Assembly (NCBI GenBank): GCA_958450365.1
Contig: CAUEEP010000729.1
Location: forward strand, 2,072,501 to 2,136,500
Source: Mesorhabditis belari
Lineage: Eukaryota; Nematoda; Chromadorea; Rhabditida; Rhabditidae
Length of the DNA stretch: 64,000 bases
Direction of reading: 5' to 3'
Positions 63,502 through 64,000 of the stretch are shown in pieces (the stretch's first letter is position 1; the number at the start of each line of letters is the position of its first letter). Position numbers and translations under genes: made by a program. Below the pieces are notes generated by a model. That model searched no databases, had not been told where the DNA came from, and was given only the letters and a program-made list of their open reading frames with translations.

Positions 63502-63980
63502 TATTTTACTTTCGGTGAAATGCACGTCCAACAAAATGTTCCGCATTCGTCCACCAGTGGGCGCGCTCAACCCGTCAGAAACGGTCAGCGTGATGGTGAG
63601 TGCTTTGGTCAAAGAGTATGTTTAATCGTTTGTTCTTTAGTTAACGTTCAACCCAGGAAAGTCGACGCCTAACAACGAAAAGCATCACTTCTCCATCCAC
63701 TACATCAAATCGACCGACGAGAAGGAAGCACCCCGGATTGCATGGGTCGAGTATAAGGTGGGTTTTATAAAAAGTTTTTGATCTATGCTGTTTTTTGTTT
63801 AGGGAGATCCTGAAGGGACAAAGCGACTCTATGTCGATTTTGCGGAAGAAGGCGGAAAGGGTGATGGTGAGAAAAAGGAAGAGAACAAGGTGAGCGGTTT
63901 AAAATGTTCTTAAGAATCTATCTTTTTAGGGAGAAACAATGACCGATGGAGCAAATGCCGAAAAGAAAGATGAGAAAAAG
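63502..63980 (+). CDS. MSP-domain protein, C-terminal part (5' end missing)
   Basis: Exons (?)-63595, 63641-63757, 63803-63889, 63930-63980, all GT-AG and in phase; the gene continues beyond the window. The reading ILLSVKCTSNKMFRIRPPVG and ALNPSETVSVMLTFNPGKST is the second half of a major-sperm-protein immunoglobulin-like domain; MSPs are the cytoskeletal and signalling proteins of amoeboid nematode sperm, and short relatives occur in other cells. The tail HFSIHYIKSTDEKEAPRIAW is followed by a Lys/Glu/Gly-rich stretch (EGGKGDGEKKEENKGE). The frame is open right up to the TA where the mariner ends, and no acceptor lies between, so the N-terminal half of the domain has been cut off, or the element supplies the acceptor (AAG at 63487-63489). 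Confidence 0.85.
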
Positions 63981-64000
63981 GTGAGTGATATTTTGGATTA

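Overview
This window is animal DNA, almost certainly from a free-living or plant/animal-associated nematode. It has a Patched-related (PTR) gene with 28 small exons, a major-sperm-protein (MSP) domain gene, an F-box-like gene, introns as short as 32-50 bases, and a splice acceptor just before an ATG that looks like a trans-splice site. Acceptors are mostly TTTAG rather than the TTTTCAG typical of Caenorhabditis, so I suspect a nematode outside that genus; the species cannot be read from the sequence.

Layout. Bases 1-31,000 contain no convincing protein gene. They hold minisatellites (units of 10, 12, 15, 20 and 30 bases), fold-back elements, degenerate tRNA-derived (SINE-like) sequences and one decayed Tc1-like transposon (13787-15734). 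Bases 31869-33086 (minus strand) encode a 264-residue four-helix membrane protein in nine exons. Bases 35462-37939 (plus strand) encode a 415-residue protein in 13 exons, tentatively related to the SLF2/FAM178 CANIN family; one intron carries a 576-base mariner inserted exactly in the 5' splice site. Bases 38876-40130 hold three copies of a promoter-like block, each with a 28-residue-scale small ORF. Bases 40748-41114 hold a tRNA-Ile(AAT) pair in inverted orientation.

Bases 41477-60322 are one PTR gene whose coding exons (2,970 bases, 989 residues) are spread over 18.8 kb. Its introns contain more than ten different minisatellites, a tRNA-Gln, two intron-containing tRNA-Ile genes, a piggyBac remnant with TTAA target sites, TTAA-flanked MITEs, a SINE and several fold-back elements. 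After it come an intronless F-box-like gene on the minus strand (61138-62319), a 5'-truncated mariner (62843-63501) and, directly against it, the C-terminal part of an MSP-domain gene that runs off the window.

How the genes work together: I see no operon or pathway linking them. The coherent story is genomic: minisatellites repeatedly sit inside, or move with, elements that have terminal inverted repeats. Exon structures were built by hand from reading frame, GT-AG signals and phase; the three full gene models sum to exact multiples of three. No database search was possible, so all family names rest on remembered motifs.
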